Origin: Molanna angustata
Taxonomy: Eukaryota > Arthropoda > Insecta > Trichoptera > Molannidae
Direction: 5' to 3'
DNA length: 64,000 nt
Assembly (NCBI GenBank): GCA_963576475.1
Contig: OY754974.1
Span: forward strand, 7,116,974-7,180,973
Part shown: piece by piece, positions 1-12,235 of the stretch
Layout of the letters: every line of letters starts with the position of its first letter
Position numbering within the stretch: the first letter of the stretch is position 1
The notes under the pieces: generated by a model
Seen by the model: only the letters and a program-made list of their open reading frames with translations
What the model was told of the DNA's origin: nothing
The model's database searches: none
Program-made: the position numbers and the translations under genes

Positions 1-3000
1 CAATATTATAACTATAGGTACACAAAAATAAAACATACAAAAAAGCATCAATACAAAAAGCATCAAAACAATAAAAGCATCAATACAAATAGCATCAAAA
101 AAAAAAAAGCATCAACACTAAAGTATCAAAACAAATAGGAGGCAGTAAAATTTCCAATGTGTGGAAAAAATAGTAATAGTTGTAAAATTGTAATAAGGTA
201 GAAACTAAAAAAAATAAAATTGTATTTTTGTTCCTTTGTAATAATTTTTCTATAATGTTGGAAATATACTATTCATTCATTCATTCAAATAGCATCAAAA
301 CAAAAAAAAAACATCAATACAAAAAAGCATCAATACAAATAGCATCAAAAAAAAAAAAAGCATCAACACTAAAGTATCAAAACAAATAGGAGGCAGTAAA
401 ATTTCCAATGTGTGGAAAAAATAGTAATAGTTGTAAAATTGTAATAAGGTAGAAACTAAAAAAAATAAAATTGTATTTTTGTTCCTTTGTAATAATTTTT
501 CTATAATGTTGGAAATATACTATTCATTCATTCATTCAAATAGCATCAAAACAAAAAAAAAACATCAATACAAAAAAGCATCAATACAAATAGCATCAAA
601 AAAAAAAAAAGCATCAACACTAAAGTATCAAAACAAATAGGAGGCAGTAAAATTTCCAATGTGTGGAAAAAATAGTAATAGTTGTAAAATTGTAATAAGG
701 TAGAAACTAAAAAAAATAAAATTGTATTTTTGTTCCTTTGTAATAATTTTTCTATAATGTTGGAAATATACTATTCATTCATTCATTCAAATAGCATCAA
801 AACAAAAAAAAAACATCAATACAAAAAAGCATCAATACAAATAGCATCAAAAAAAAAAAAAGCATCAACACTAAAGTATCAAAACAAATAGGAGGCAGTA
901 AAATTTCCAATGTGTGGAAAAAATAGTAATAGTTGTAAAATTGTAATAAGGTAGAAACTAAAAAAAATAAAATTGTATTTTTGTTCCTTTGTAATAATTT
1001 TTCTATAATGTTGGAAATATACTATTCATTCATTCATTCAAATAGCATCAAAACAAAAAAAAAACATCAATACAAAAAAGCATCAATACAAATAGCATCA
1101 AAAAAAAAAAAAGCATCAACACTAAAGTATCAAAACAAATAGGAGGCAGTAAAATTTCCAATGTGTGGAAAAAATAGTAATAGTTGTAAAATTGTAATAA
1201 GGTAGAAACTAAAAAAAATAAAATTGTATTTTTGTTCCTTTGTAATAATTTTTCTATAATGTTGGAAATATACTATTCATTCATTCATTCAAATAGCATC
1301 AAAACAAAAAAAAAACATCAATACAAAAAAGCATCAATACAAATAGCATCAAAAAAAAAAAAAGCATCAACACTAAAGTATCAAAACAAATAGGAGGCAG
1401 TAAAATTTCCAATGTGTGGAAAAAATAGTAATAGTTGTAAAATTGTAATAAGGTAGAAACTAAAAAAAATAAAATTGTATTTTTGTTCCTTTGTAATAAT
1501 TTTTCTATAATATTGGAAATATACTATTCATTCATTCATTCAAATAGCATCAAAACAAAAAAAAAACATCAATACAAAAAAGCATCAATACAAATAGCAT
1601 CAAAAAAAAAAAAAGCATCAACACTAAAGTATCAAAACAAATAGGAGGCAGTAAAATTTCCAATGTGTGGAAAAAATAGTAATAGTTGTAAAATTGTAAT
1701 AAGGTAGAAACTAAAAAAAATAAAATTGTATTTTTGTTCCTTTGTAATAATTTTTCTATAATGTTGGAAATATACTATTCATTCATTCATTCAAATAGCA
1801 TCAAAACAAAAAAAAAACATCAATACAAAAAAGCATCAATACAAATAGCATCAAAAAAAAAAAAAGCATCAACACTAAAGTATCAAAACAAATAGGAGGC
1901 AGTAAAATTTCCAATGTGTGGAAAAAATAGTAATAGTTGTAAAATTGTAATAAGGTAGAAACTAAAAAAAATAAAATTGTATTTTTGTTCCTTTGTAATA
2001 ATTTTTCTATAATGTTGGAAATATACTATTCATTCATTCATTCAAATAGCATCAAAACAAAAAAAAACATCAATACAAAAAAGCATCAATACAAATAGCA
2101 TCAAAAAAAAAAAAAGCATCAACACTAAAGTATCAAAACAAATAGGAGGCAGTAAAATTTCCAATGTGTGGAAAAAATAGTAATAGTTGTAAAATTGTAA
2201 TAAGGTAGAAACTAAAAAAAATAAAATTGTATTTTTGTTCCTTTGTAATAATTTTTCTATAATGTTGGAAATATACTATTCATTCATTCATTCAAATAGC
2301 ATCAAAACAAAAAAAAAACATCAATACAAAAAAGCATCAATACAAATAGCATCAAAAAAAAAAAAAGCATCAACACTAAAGTATCAAAACAAATAGGAGG
2401 CAGTAAAATTTCCAATGTGTGGAAAAAATAGTAATAGTTGTAAAATTGTAATAAGGTAGAAACTAAAAAAAATAAAATTGTATTTTTGTTCCTTTGTAAT
2501 AATTTTTCTATAATGTTGGAAATATACTATTCATTCATTCATTCAAATAGCATCAAAACAAAAAAAAAACATCAATACAAAAAAGCATCAATACAAATAG
2601 CATCAAAAAAAAAAAAAGCATCAACACTAAAGTATCAAAACAAATAGGAGGCAGTAAAATTTCCAATGTGTGGAAAAAATAGTAATAGTTGTAAAATTGT
2701 AATAAGGTAGAAACTAAAAAAAATAAAATTGTATTTTTGTTCCTTTGTAATAATTTTTCTATAATGTTGGAAATATACTATTCATTCATTCATTCAAATA
2801 GCATCAAAACAAAAAAAAAACATCAATACAAAAAAGCATCAATACAAATAGCATCAAAAAAAAAAAAAGCATCAACACTAAAGTATCAAAACAAATAGGA
2901 GGCAGTAAAATTTCCAATGTGTGGAAAAAATAGTAATAGTTGTAAAATTGTAATAAGGTAGAAACTAAAAAAAATAAAATTGTATTTTTGTTCCTTTGTA

Positions 3001-5237
3001 ATAATTTTTCTATAATGTTGGAAATATACTATTCATTCATTCATTCAAAAAGCATCAAAACAAAAAAAAAACATCAATACAAAAAAGCATCAATACAAAT
3101 AGCATCAAAAAAAAAAAAAGCATCAACACTAAAGTATCAAAACAAATAGGAGGCAGTAAAATTTCCAATGTGTGGAAAAAATAGTAATAGTTGTAAAATT
3201 GTAATAAGGTAGAAACTAAAAAAAATAAAATTGTATTTTTGTTCCTTTGTAATAATTTTTCTATAATGTTGGAAATATACTATTCATTCATTCATTCAAA
3301 TAGCATCAAAACAAAAAAAAAACATCAATACAAAAAAGCATCAATACAAATAGCATCAAAAAAAAAAAAAGCATCAACACTAAAGTATCAAAACAAATAG
3401 GAGGCAGTAAAATTTCCAATGTGTGGAAAAAATAGTAATAGTTGTAAAATTGTAATAAGGTAGAAACTAAAAAAAATAAAATTGTATTTTTGTTCCTTTG
3501 TAATAATTTTTCTATAATGTTGGAAATATACTATTCATTCATTCATTCAAATAGCATCAAAACAAAAAAAAAACATCAATACAAAAAAGCATCAATACAA
3601 ATAGCATCAAAAAAAAAAAAAGCATCAACACTAAAGTATCAAAACAAATAGGAGGCAGTAAAATTTCCAATGTGTGGAAAAAATAGTAATAGTTGTAAAA
3701 TTGTAATAAGGTAGAAACTAAAAAAAATAAAATTGTATTTTTGTTCCTTTGTAATAATTTTTCTATAATGTTGGAAATATACTATTCATTCATTCATTCA
3801 AATAGCATCAAAACAAAAAAAAAACATCAATACAAAAAAGCATCAATACAAATAGCATCAAAAAAAAAAAAAGCATCAACACTAAAGTATCAAAACAAAT
3901 AGGAGGCAGTAAAATTTCCAATGTGTGGAAAAAATAGTAATAGTTGTAAAATTGTAATAAGGTAGAAACTAAAAAAAATAAAATTGTATTTTTGTTCCTT
4001 TGTAATAATTTTTCTATAATGTTGGAAATATACTATTCATTCATTCATTCAAAAAGCATCAAAACAAAAAAAAAACATCAATACAAAAAAGCATCAATAC
4101 AAATAGCATCAAAAAAAAAAAAAGCATCAACACTAAAGTATCAAAACAAATAGGAGGCAGTAAAATTTCCAATGTGTGGAAAAAATAGTAATAGTTGTAA
4201 AATTGTAATAAGGTAGAAACTAAAAAAAATAAAATTGTATTTTTGTTCCTTTGTAATAATTTTTCTATAATGTTGGAAATATACTATTCATTCATTCATT
4301 CAAATAGCATCAAAACAAAAAAAAAACATCAATACAAAAAAGCATCAATACAAATAGCATCAAAAAAAAAAAAGCATCAACACTAAAGTATCAAAACAAA
4401 TAGGAGGCAGTAAAATTTCCAATGTGTGGAAAAAATAGTAATAGTTGTAAAATTGTAATAAGGTAGAAACTAAAAAAAATAAAATTGTATTTTTGTTCCT
4501 TTGTAATAATTTTTCTATAATGTTGGAAATATACTATTCATTCATTCATTCAAATAGCATCAAAACAAAAAAAAAACATCAATACAAAAAAGCATCAATA
4601 CAAATAGCATCAAAAAAAAAAAAAGCATCAACACTAAAGTATCAAAACAAATAGGAGGCAGTAAAATTTCCAATGTGTGGAAAAAATAGTAATAGTTGTA
4701 AAATTGTAATAAGGTAGAAACTAAAAAAAATAAAATTGTATTTTTGTTCCTTTGTAATAATTTTTCTATAATGTTGGAAATATACTATTCATTCATTCAT
4801 TCAAATAGCATCAAAACAAAAAAAAAACATCAATACAAAAAAGCATCAATACAAATAGCATTAAAACAAAAAAAGCATCAATACAAAAAGCATCAAAACA
4901 AAAAAAGCATCAATACAAATAGCATCAAAACAAAAAAAAACATCAACACTAAAATATCAAAACAAATAGGAGGCAGTAAAATTTCCAATGTGTGGAAAAA
5001 AATAGTAATAATTGTAAAATTGTAATAAGGTATGTAGAAACTAAAAAAAAAAAAATTGTATTTTTGTTCCTTTGTAATAATTTATCTATAATTTTGGAAA
5101 TATACTATTCATTCATTCATTCATTCAAATAGCATCAAAACAAAAAAAAACATCAATACAAAAAAGCATCAATAAAAATAGCATTAAAACAAAAAAGCAT
5201 CAATACAAAAAGCATTAAAACAAAAAAAGCATCAATA
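1..5237. repeat. 251-bp satellite array, about 20 units
   Basis: The landmark TAGGAGGCAGT recurs at 136, 387, 638, 889 and 1140 and so on, exactly 251 bp apart; it occurs 20 times up to 4967. Units are almost identical. Differences are A-run length, one ATATTGG for ATGTTGG near 1510, and AAAAGCATC for AAATAGCATC near 3050 and 4054. Each unit has a non-repetitive half (GGAGGCAG to GTTGGAAATATAC), a TTCATTCATTCATTC stretch, and an A-rich half built of degenerate 15-16 bp sub-repeats of the form GCATCAATACAAA. The last unit (about 4800-5237) is longer and diverged, as expected at an array edge. The left edge lies outside the window. The short open frame at 4744-5025 is an accident of the low-complexity unit. 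Confidence 0.97.
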
Positions 5238-5883
5238 CTTGTACATCATTATATATGTACATCATTGCAGATTTTATCGGCTCCACCACTGCGTGATAGA
5301 AAGTATGGAATGTCTACTAAATGAACTAGGATTTTGATCATTTCAAGCCGATTTATTTAATAGGCAAAAATAAACTTTGGTTATGATTCCGCGGAGACTT
5401 CAAAAGATACGTTGTTTAAATTAAGTACAGTTTATTAAGTTTAACGTTGTTTCGTTCACAGAGTGTAAGTTCATAGTGAAATTATTACACAGTTTTAATC
5501 CACGTATGAGTTATAGGTAATGAGCTAGAGCTCTTTCGATGGTTTCACCATCATCTATAGAGGCGACAACTTAAACTAAATAGAATCCAATGAAATGGTT
5601 AGCAACTAGTACTTAGTTTGAGGTAGGGGTGGGTTTCTTAGATGGTATGCAACCACTCAGTGCTAAGGCTCGTACGTGGATTAAATAAATAATTGTAATA
5701 AGTATAGTTTTATTTACATTTTTTATTCTATCGACTGGGTTTTTTGAAATATGGTGTTGTCAAACTCTTTTCTTTAAAATTAATTTTAATAAAACCATTT
5801 TTTTATTTTAAATAACTAAATAATGAAGTAGATATTTCTTCTCTTATAATCTTTATTTTTCAATCTCTTTTCTATTATCTATT
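5238..5883. other. unique AT-rich sequence, nothing recognised
   Basis: Sequence to the right of the satellite. No long open frame, no RNA gene and no clear repeat was seen. Confidence 0.6.
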
Positions 5884-6056
5884 GTGAAAATACAACAGCC
5901 AACAATAACATCTCACATAGTTCAGAAATGAGGTTCACTGCACATTCTGAATGTAGTGAAATTCTAAATGAGACGAGACTGGTGTGTGGTAATGCACGCG
6001 TGTGTTGTGCTTCCTATTATTAAGAAATGCACACTTGCACACTTGTTGCTGGTTAA
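5884..6056 (+). repeat. R1 dispersed repeat, partial copy
   Basis: Matches the better copy at 31150-31438 in the same orientation. Shared blocks include AATACAACAG, CACATAGTTCAG, AATGAGGTTCAC, ATTCTGAATGTAGTG and GAGACGAGACTGGTGTGT, ending at GCTGGTT. R1 is a name used only here for a family with seven copies in the window; its class is unknown. Confidence 0.8.
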
Positions 6057-6714
6057 TTAAAATCATTTTTATTTATCATTTTTATATTAAAACTTTTTTG
6101 TAAGATATATTTACTATTTAATCGTGATGGTCGATAACCTTCCATTAATTACTACGTATTGGTAGGTATATATTGATTTAAATTGTAATCATTTTTTCTA
6201 TACATCTTACACGGTTTAATAAATAAATTAGCACAACCATAATTTCAAGTTTGAGACATCGCTCTTGATTTTTTTAATCACTGCGTAGGACGGCAAAATA
6301 TATAAAAAATATTCTATGAAACAGGTCTACTGCGACCCGACGCGACGGCTCAAATTATCTGTAGACAAAATAGTAGGTAATTAATCCTGGACAGGAATGC
6401 CGGAGATATGAAATATATTCAAAGAAGATACACAGGGTTAAAAAAATAAGCAAATTGAACAATATTGTTGTTCTCTTTGATATAGTAATTTTTTAAAGGT
6501 TTCAAGTGTCTTGAATTCTTTGGAAGAGATAGCGTTATTGCAATAAACAAGGCCTTGTACAACTGTTTTAACATAAATTTAATTAATATTATAGAATGAA
6601 TAACCTATAAAATACGTAAACCCTTGTATTCAATTTGATTTTTAGGTGATATTTTGATGTCGTGGTAAGAAACTGGAATACTGTGAAAATTAATTATGTA
6701 ATTTATTTCATCCA

Positions 6715-6960
6715 TAAGATAAGACGAATCTGTGATGTCGAAGATGTTGTGCGATGGGGAAGAACACGAAGACGATTCTGGAGAGATCATGTGGGGAGAA
6801 CGGGTTCGGATCGAGTGGTGAGGATGGCAGCTGATGGTGAGATTACAAATGGCAGACCCCCTGGAAGACCACCCAAACGATGGAAGGATAGCTGGACGTC
6901 CACTTCACAAGAGCAGGCTCCGAGAACAACAGGACACAATCCTAACTAAATCGGAAGAAG
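6715..6960 (+). pseudogene. LINE fragment, C-terminal tail of reverse-transcriptase protein
   Basis: The plus frame reads RRICDVEDVVRWGRTRRRFW, then a GRPPGRPPKRWKDSW motif. The order 'trp-gly-arg ... arg-phe-trp-arg-asp-his-val ... gly-arg-pro ... arg-trp' is the usual end of the protein of several insect non-LTR retrotransposons. There is no catalytic reverse-transcriptase core, so it is a 5'-truncated dead copy. It ends in GAAGAAGAAGAAG, a common LINE 3' tail. The fragment at 8731-8890 is from the same family. Confidence 0.7.
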
Positions 6961-7019
6961 AAGAAGATTTCATCCATAAATATTTATTAATCAAATTAGT
7001 TCTGACATTTTTTTCCATT

Positions 7020-7145
7020 TTCCCGACGTTGTGGGTAACTCTTATTGGCGATATTCCAATAAGAGTTTACGATATTGTGGAGACTTGCTCACAAATCCAT
7101 AACAATACTGGGAATCGAACCTGGGACCGGCGTTTCAGAAATCAA
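7020..7145 (-). mobile_element. SINE-1 fragment (tRNA-derived)
   Basis: On the minus strand a B-box-like GGTTCGATTCCCAG is followed by GGATTTGTGAG and ATATCGTAAACTC, the same order as in the fuller copy at 12013-12235. The A-box half is lost or diverged. Confidence 0.55.
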
Positions 7146-7777
7146 ATATCCAGCTATTTGAACTTCGAAGCTTACGATGTATTTGAATTATTATTTTTGT
7201 GCGTAATATTATGTACCTACATTATTTTTACTACTCAAGAAATAAAAATATTAATATACAATATAATTCTTCTGAATGTGTGTAGGTATGTCACTGTACT
7301 CCTCCTAAACGGTTGAACTGATTTTAATGAATTTTTATTGTATTTGAATGGATACTTGGATTGTTTAGATTCACAATTCGTATAAAAAAATGTAAGAGTG
7401 GAAATAAAAAATGAATAAAAAATGTACGCCTGGTGTTATGCAAACAGTATTTATTTTGAGATATAGGTACAATAAAATACCAAAATTCCACACCTCAATT
7501 CCAAAATTCCACACCTCAATTCCAAAATTCCACAAAAGATTGAAATTCATGTCAAATGTCATTAACTATATGTGCATATATAATTCATCGAATATGAAAA
7601 AAAACCTTTTCTAAACCACCTAATAGCAGGATAGTCAATGTTCAGGCAGGACAACGTCTGTCGGGGTCCGCTATTTTTAATATAAAAAAATGTTAATGCA
7701 ACCTTTTTTCACATCCTTTATGACCTATCCTCTACGGTGACCGACTTCTAATAATTCATATTTGTTTTGTCATCCAG

Positions 7778-7876
7778 TATGACCTTGAACCGAGAACCGA
7801 ATCCACCGAACCTCATTCCACTTCCCTGACCTGGTCAGACCTTCTCCGAGGGTTGGAGGGAAGCAGGCAAGGATCG
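7778..7876 (+). CDS. candidate internal exon of an unknown host gene
   Basis: A 99-nt open segment, much richer in G and C than its surroundings, with splice signals at both ends. Upstream are a branch-point-like CTAAT (about 7748), a T-rich tract and CATCCAG ending at 7777. Downstream is GTGAGT starting at 7877. Only one of the three plus frames is open, and in that frame the exon starts and ends on codon boundaries, giving 33 codons. The peptide begins YDLEPRTEST and ends LEGSRQGS; it is rich in Ser, Thr, Glu and Pro, like a disordered linker. I recognise no family. If real, it would make the nearby sequence intronic. A chance open frame or an unrecognised repeat is the alternative. Confidence 0.4.
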
Positions 7877-7924
7877 GTGAGTAAATAGGTACCTAATATT
7901 ATCCTCTTTCTCGCGGAGAAAAAA

Positions 7925-8056
7925 AAAATGTTTTCATCCCCTCACTCATACCTTCATTCCGCCGTTGTGCTATTTCACGTGCAATGATTTCCGGAATTAG
8001 GGGATGAATTGTATAAACATCCAACCCGCTGAGCCACTTGAAAAGGCTCCGGGACT
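7925..8056 (-). other. GC-richer open stretch, possible old repeat
   Basis: The minus frame is open from about 8056, with words such as SRSLFKWLSG and IPEIIAREIAQRRNE, and stops after the run of ten T's near 7930. It lies just downstream of the exon candidate and is also GC-richer than its surroundings. It may be a remnant of a transposon protein. I do not recognise the family. Confidence 0.25.
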
Positions 8057-8271
8057 CTTGTGAAAATAAAATTCACGGCGAAAATTTTTCATAATATTAT
8101 TAAAGGCACACCGAAATTTCGTAGAATTAATACGAAGCTTTGGGCGATCTAAAATATTATTATTATAACGTAACGGAAAAAAGTTTGGCTAAACAAAACT
8201 AAAAGAATCATCCCGTTTATTATTCATCAAAAAAAATATTTTTCCGTGTAAATAGCTTAGCTTTTCTTTAG

Positions 8272-8376
8272 CTTTTCTTCTTCTACTTCTACCTTCTAAA
8301 GAAGTTTAGCTTTATAAAGCTTAAGTATTTAGCTTAAATTTAGCCTTTCTTCTTCTACTTCTACCTTCTAAAGAAT
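8272..8376. repeat. short direct duplication
   Basis: CTTCTTCTACTTCTACCTTC followed by TAAAGAA occurs twice, about 71 bp apart, joined by a stretch rich in TTAGCTT words. A local tandem duplication. Confidence 0.8.
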
Positions 8377-8730
8377 CTTTTTATGCCGCTATAGTTATTT
8401 CATGGGAGGTCGACTACCAGCTGTCTCCCGATCTTTTCGGGGGTCTGCCTGGGGTCTTCTGCTTTCGGGGTTCCCATAAAGCACGATACTCGGAAGCTTA
8501 GTCTTGTTTGGCTTTTTGAGACCTTTTATATTTTTATATTCTGTGGATGGTTCAAAGTAAACCGTTTGAATGGCAATTTCGGTTATGACCCGATCTTCAG
8601 ACTTAATTTTGCAGGAATAATGAAAAGCGTATTATTTTTAAGTGTAGAAGCACGGACTGACACTATTTGAACCAAAGCGCTTCTTAGATCACCAGAAATG
8701 AAGGTTTTGAGATCTACCTCTGGAAAAACC

Positions 8731-8942
8731 CTCCGAGATCGTAACCGTTTCGTGGATATACGAAAAATGTGTAGTATAGAAGACATTGTTCCGTGGAGTA
8801 GATCTAGATAAAGATTCTGGAGAGACCAGGTCGCTAGGATGAACAGCGACAGACTTGAATACGCTGCAGCTAATGAGATTATATCTAGAAGTTATCGTAC
8901 TCCTGGAATACTAGCTATGATATAGATCTCATAACGCAGTTT
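8731..8942 (+). pseudogene. LINE fragment, same family as 6715-6960
   Basis: The plus frame reads RKMCSIEDIVPWSRSR, a stop, then RFWRDQVARMNSDRLEYAAA. This is the same motif order as RRICDVEDVVRWGRTRRRFW in the copy at 6715. It carries an in-frame stop and is dead. Confidence 0.65.
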
Positions 8943-9461
8943 CTGTTTAACAGACAAATAGGTCTATCTAAAGAAAAGAAGGAGAATAATAATGCAGCTT
9001 TTTGCGGTCAATACCTAACAAAAATATTATGCTATGATGACACAGATGACAAATACGTGATCTGTGTTGCCCTAGTAACCACATAGGCACTGTGAACAGT
9101 TGAAGCACGTTTAAGCTATAACATTAAGTTTGTTCTTTTTTTGTTAACAAAATCTATTGTTGTAAAGTAATATGGGTTGAGGAATAACGGTGAAGAATGG
9201 CAACACATTATCAAAGCTATTCAGTATGGACACAAAAAATAGATCACTTTTTCACACTCAATCAAATGGACTTTTACGCGAATATTTTGTTAAGCAAAAA
9301 GAACATCAGACGTGGAATCAGAAGTTAACGAACTTTGGGTACAAATATTTATCATTTTTATTTATTATAACGATAATTTCATTAAAAATAAACCATCACG
9401 CCTTATCCCTCTCTGGGTTAGGCAGAAATAACTTTATTTATCTATATATCTATTTATATGT

Positions 9462-9622
9462 GGCTCTACAACTTAGGTCAGGTCTTATCCTCCTGCAGAG
9501 CCCTTCCTGACTGTCGGTCATGTGATACATTACGCCATTTATGGATGCCGATGTTCTTTGCATCCTTCACTACTCCGTCCATCCATCGAAGCTTCGGTCT
9601 TCCAAATCTTGTTAGTGTTGAA
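9462..9622 (-). pseudogene. LINE fragment, C-terminal end
   Basis: The minus frame reads FGRPKLRWMDGVVKDAKNIG, then WRNVSHDRQSGRALQEDKT and a stop. GRPKLRWMD followed by a conserved Trp-Arg about 15 residues later is the standard end of many insect LINE proteins. The copy at 52890-53390 carries the same motif (GRPKLRWMDVVEKDLQITG). Confidence 0.7.
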
Positions 9623-10480
9623 TGTTACATAATAAAACAAAAGGTTGGAAAAGATTCCCAAAAAGCTATGTTACTTGTAAATTTCCTATAATAATCAGTT
9701 TGAAAATGGCTAAAAAAATATGTTAACCTACCTATTGATTTTTTCAATCAAAATACTTAGGTCAGTTTTCATTATAACGACTCTTAAGAACCAGTTGCTT
9801 TATGATTTGAATTTGTATGCGTATTCTATACTCGTAAATGAACCGTTTATATTATATCTTCATTCATTCCTTAAAATAAACAAATATTTGACGCAGCTTA
9901 AGAATCCAAGTTCACCAAGTTATCAATCAAACACACCAACCGCTCTGCTACCTACCCATCATCTCACTTTAATGTGCAGGTATTTATTATAATATTTTAC
10001 TAAACGTCAATAAATTTATCAGTCACGTTGTTAAGACTCATCCCGGGTTTCTCCGCACCAACCGCGTATCTTCATACTTAATAATATTAAATTTGTACAT
10101 CATAGTAGCTTCATAAATATATTTATACAGTCGAAAGAGTATCTCTCGAGTATACTGTCTTTTCCCTCATTCAATATATCATTAAACCAGGCAAGAAGGA
10201 GAAAGATATTCCGATATCGATTATATTCGAGTCGAGTAGTTGGTAATTACAGAAGAAACGTGTTCAGTGGCGAAACGTGATCAAATTTAGTAGGTAATGT
10301 TTTCACTACTAGATAATTCGATTTCGATGGTAGCTCTCTATCGTGATTTTCGATTGCTATTTTTTGTATCAGTATCGACTGGAGTCGAACGAAGGTGGCT
10401 TGAAGGTGGTGCTTGATGGTCGTCAATACTTGATTCCGCACTTAATTCAAGTATATATGCATATGTCAAGTATACTCTAT
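9623..10480. other. AT-rich sequence, nothing recognised
   Basis: No open frame above background and no clear repeat. Confidence 0.5.
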
Positions 10481-10489
10481 AGAGTTTTA

Positions 10490-11095
10490 ATGCACCTACA
10501 CTTATTTATCATTGAAAGGTATTTAACTGCAGACTCACTATTTCTGTATAAACTATTTCATAACATTATTGATTGTCCAAATTTATTAGAAAATATCTCA
10601 CTTTACATTCCAAACCGTAATGTGAGATCAAATCCTACTTTTTCTGTGTCACACTGTAAAACTAATCTTAGGAAATACTTCTTTACTAACCGGGCCACCT
10701 CCAATATTAACAACCTGCTCAATAACATTGACTTCTTTCATACCCAATCTCTACTCTCGTTCAAATTTGCGATAAAGCGCCAACTTTGCACTGGTAACAT
10801 AACTCAACATTCCATTCTCTAGTTAATCCTTAAGTACGTTAGAATCCCATGTTATGATTCTAGAATATTATCCTCTCTGTACTATTCGTTGTATGTTTCA
10901 GGTGTGATCCTATAATTTTGTTTTCCTCATTTGTTAAAAATTGTATGTAAAACTTTAAAAATTACTTGATATGATGTCCTATTATTATGTACCGTAGTCT
11001 ATCATTTACTGTTTTTTCCATTGTTTCTAATATACTATGTTATTATATTCTACTGTACTTTTGGATATCCAAAATAAATAATATAAAAAAGGTTG
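10490..11095 (+). pseudogene. LINE 3' end (post-reverse-transcriptase region)
   Basis: The frame from about 10495 to 10822 contains RYLTADSLFLYKLFHNIIDC, then a PNRNVRSNPTFSV motif and NNIDFFHTQSLLSFK. The order 'LFLYKL.N..IDCP.LL ... P.R..RS...F ... F.T..RTN' is known from the region after the reverse transcriptase in several insect non-LTR elements. The untranslated tail ends in AATAAATAATATAAAAAA near 11090, a plausible LINE 3' terminus. The reverse-transcriptase core is absent. Confidence 0.65.
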
Positions 11096-12012
11096 ACAAT
11101 CGCTAAATGCGATTAAATAAAGTACATTTGCATTGTATACATTCTTTAAACAAAAATATAGAAATTGTATTTTCCACAACGTGAATGCATGTTTAAGTTT
11201 TTGACATCATTGATATATGGGAAATGAAACGAATTTATATGCAAAACTAATGAACTCTTAGTAAATGATATCAATATGAAGTCGATCGAAATTATTGTAT
11301 TGTAGATTGGGTTGAAAAGTGAACATATAAAATTGAATTCTTTATATTTTGACGCCAGTTGAAATAGAAATAAATATCTTGAAAATAATTAATTATAACT
11401 ATTTCATACTGCTCAAATTGAAATTGTATTAATTTCTAGACGTTTTCAACCAAAATATTATATCTGCAATAATAAAAATGTGGAACTCGATTCTCTCTGC
11501 CTCCTCTGTGTATATTCACGCAATAAAGCGTCTTGCGTAGGCCACAACTCGTATTCGTATGTCGTTGTAAGAAGTAAATATACCTACAGCCTTAAACATT
11601 CCATAAACTAAGCAGAAATGCTTGAGCTATAGGTGAACGAAATCGGTCGTGGCAGATTAATTTATTTATTTATTTGATACAGAAAACAGCGACAGCAATT
11701 AATATTTATTTAGACTTAAAATTTAATTTTTAACTTAATTATAGTATAACCTATACATTTTATTTGCTACTGTATAAAATTATTTTGTACTTACCTACTT
11801 CTGATATTATTATACTTGTAAAAAGGATTTTTAATAAATAAATAAATTTGAGACAGAAAACAGCGACAGCAATTAAAATACATTATAATAAAATTAAACA
11901 TTTGCAAAACTACCAAAACAATTCTCATATTATACTTATAACATTATGATTAACAAACAAAAATAAACAGAAAAGAAGAACGTTTTTTACTAAAATAACG
12001 TTCGGCCTTGTC
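11096..12012. other. AT-rich sequence with a local duplication
   Basis: GAGACAGAAAACAGCGACAG near 11850 is nearly repeated at about 11680 (GATACAGAAAACAGCGACAG), each next to a run of TTTATTTATTTATTT or AATAAATAAATAAAT. No coding sequence seen. Confidence 0.5.
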
Positions 12013-12235
12013 GGCCTTCGTGGCTCAGTTGGTTGGGTATCTGACTGCTGATCCAAGGGTCCCGGGTTCGATTCCCGGTGGAGACACAGTTTTTAATTGT
12101 GTTTTCAGTCTGGATCTGTGAGACGATTAATATCGTAAGTCTCCAGAATGTGGCAACTTGTTATTGGGTGCGTGTTAAATAAATATTTGACATAAAACCT
12201 GTTAGTTGCCCGAGAATTAATAAATAATAATAAAA
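12013..12235 (+). mobile_element. SINE-1, fullest copy (tRNA-derived)
   Basis: The head carries a pol III A box, TGGCTCAGTTGG (12021-12032), and a B box, GGTTCGATTCC (about 12065-12075), inside a T-stem CCGGG/CCCGG. The body (CAGTCTGGATCTGTGAGACG, GGCAACTTGTTATTGGGTGC, GTTAGTTGCCCGAGAA) recurs without a full head at about 7020, 21610, 35945, 37915 and 44690. It ends in a degenerate AATAATAATAAAAT tail. A working tRNA is unlikely: the acceptor pairing has a mismatch and wobbles, the anticodon stem does not close, and the sequence continues into a shared repeat body. Confidence 0.8.

Noticed and set aside
4744..5025. 93-codon open frame in the satellite
   Set aside because: It lies wholly in the low-complexity 251-bp repeat; other units lack it because of small A-run changes.
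1..5237. CRISPR array
   Set aside because: The whole 251-bp unit repeats, with no unique spacers, and the sequence is eukaryotic.
12013..12086. functional tRNA gene
   Set aside because: A and B boxes are present, but acceptor and anticodon stems pair poorly and the sequence continues into a body shared with five other loci, so it is a SINE.
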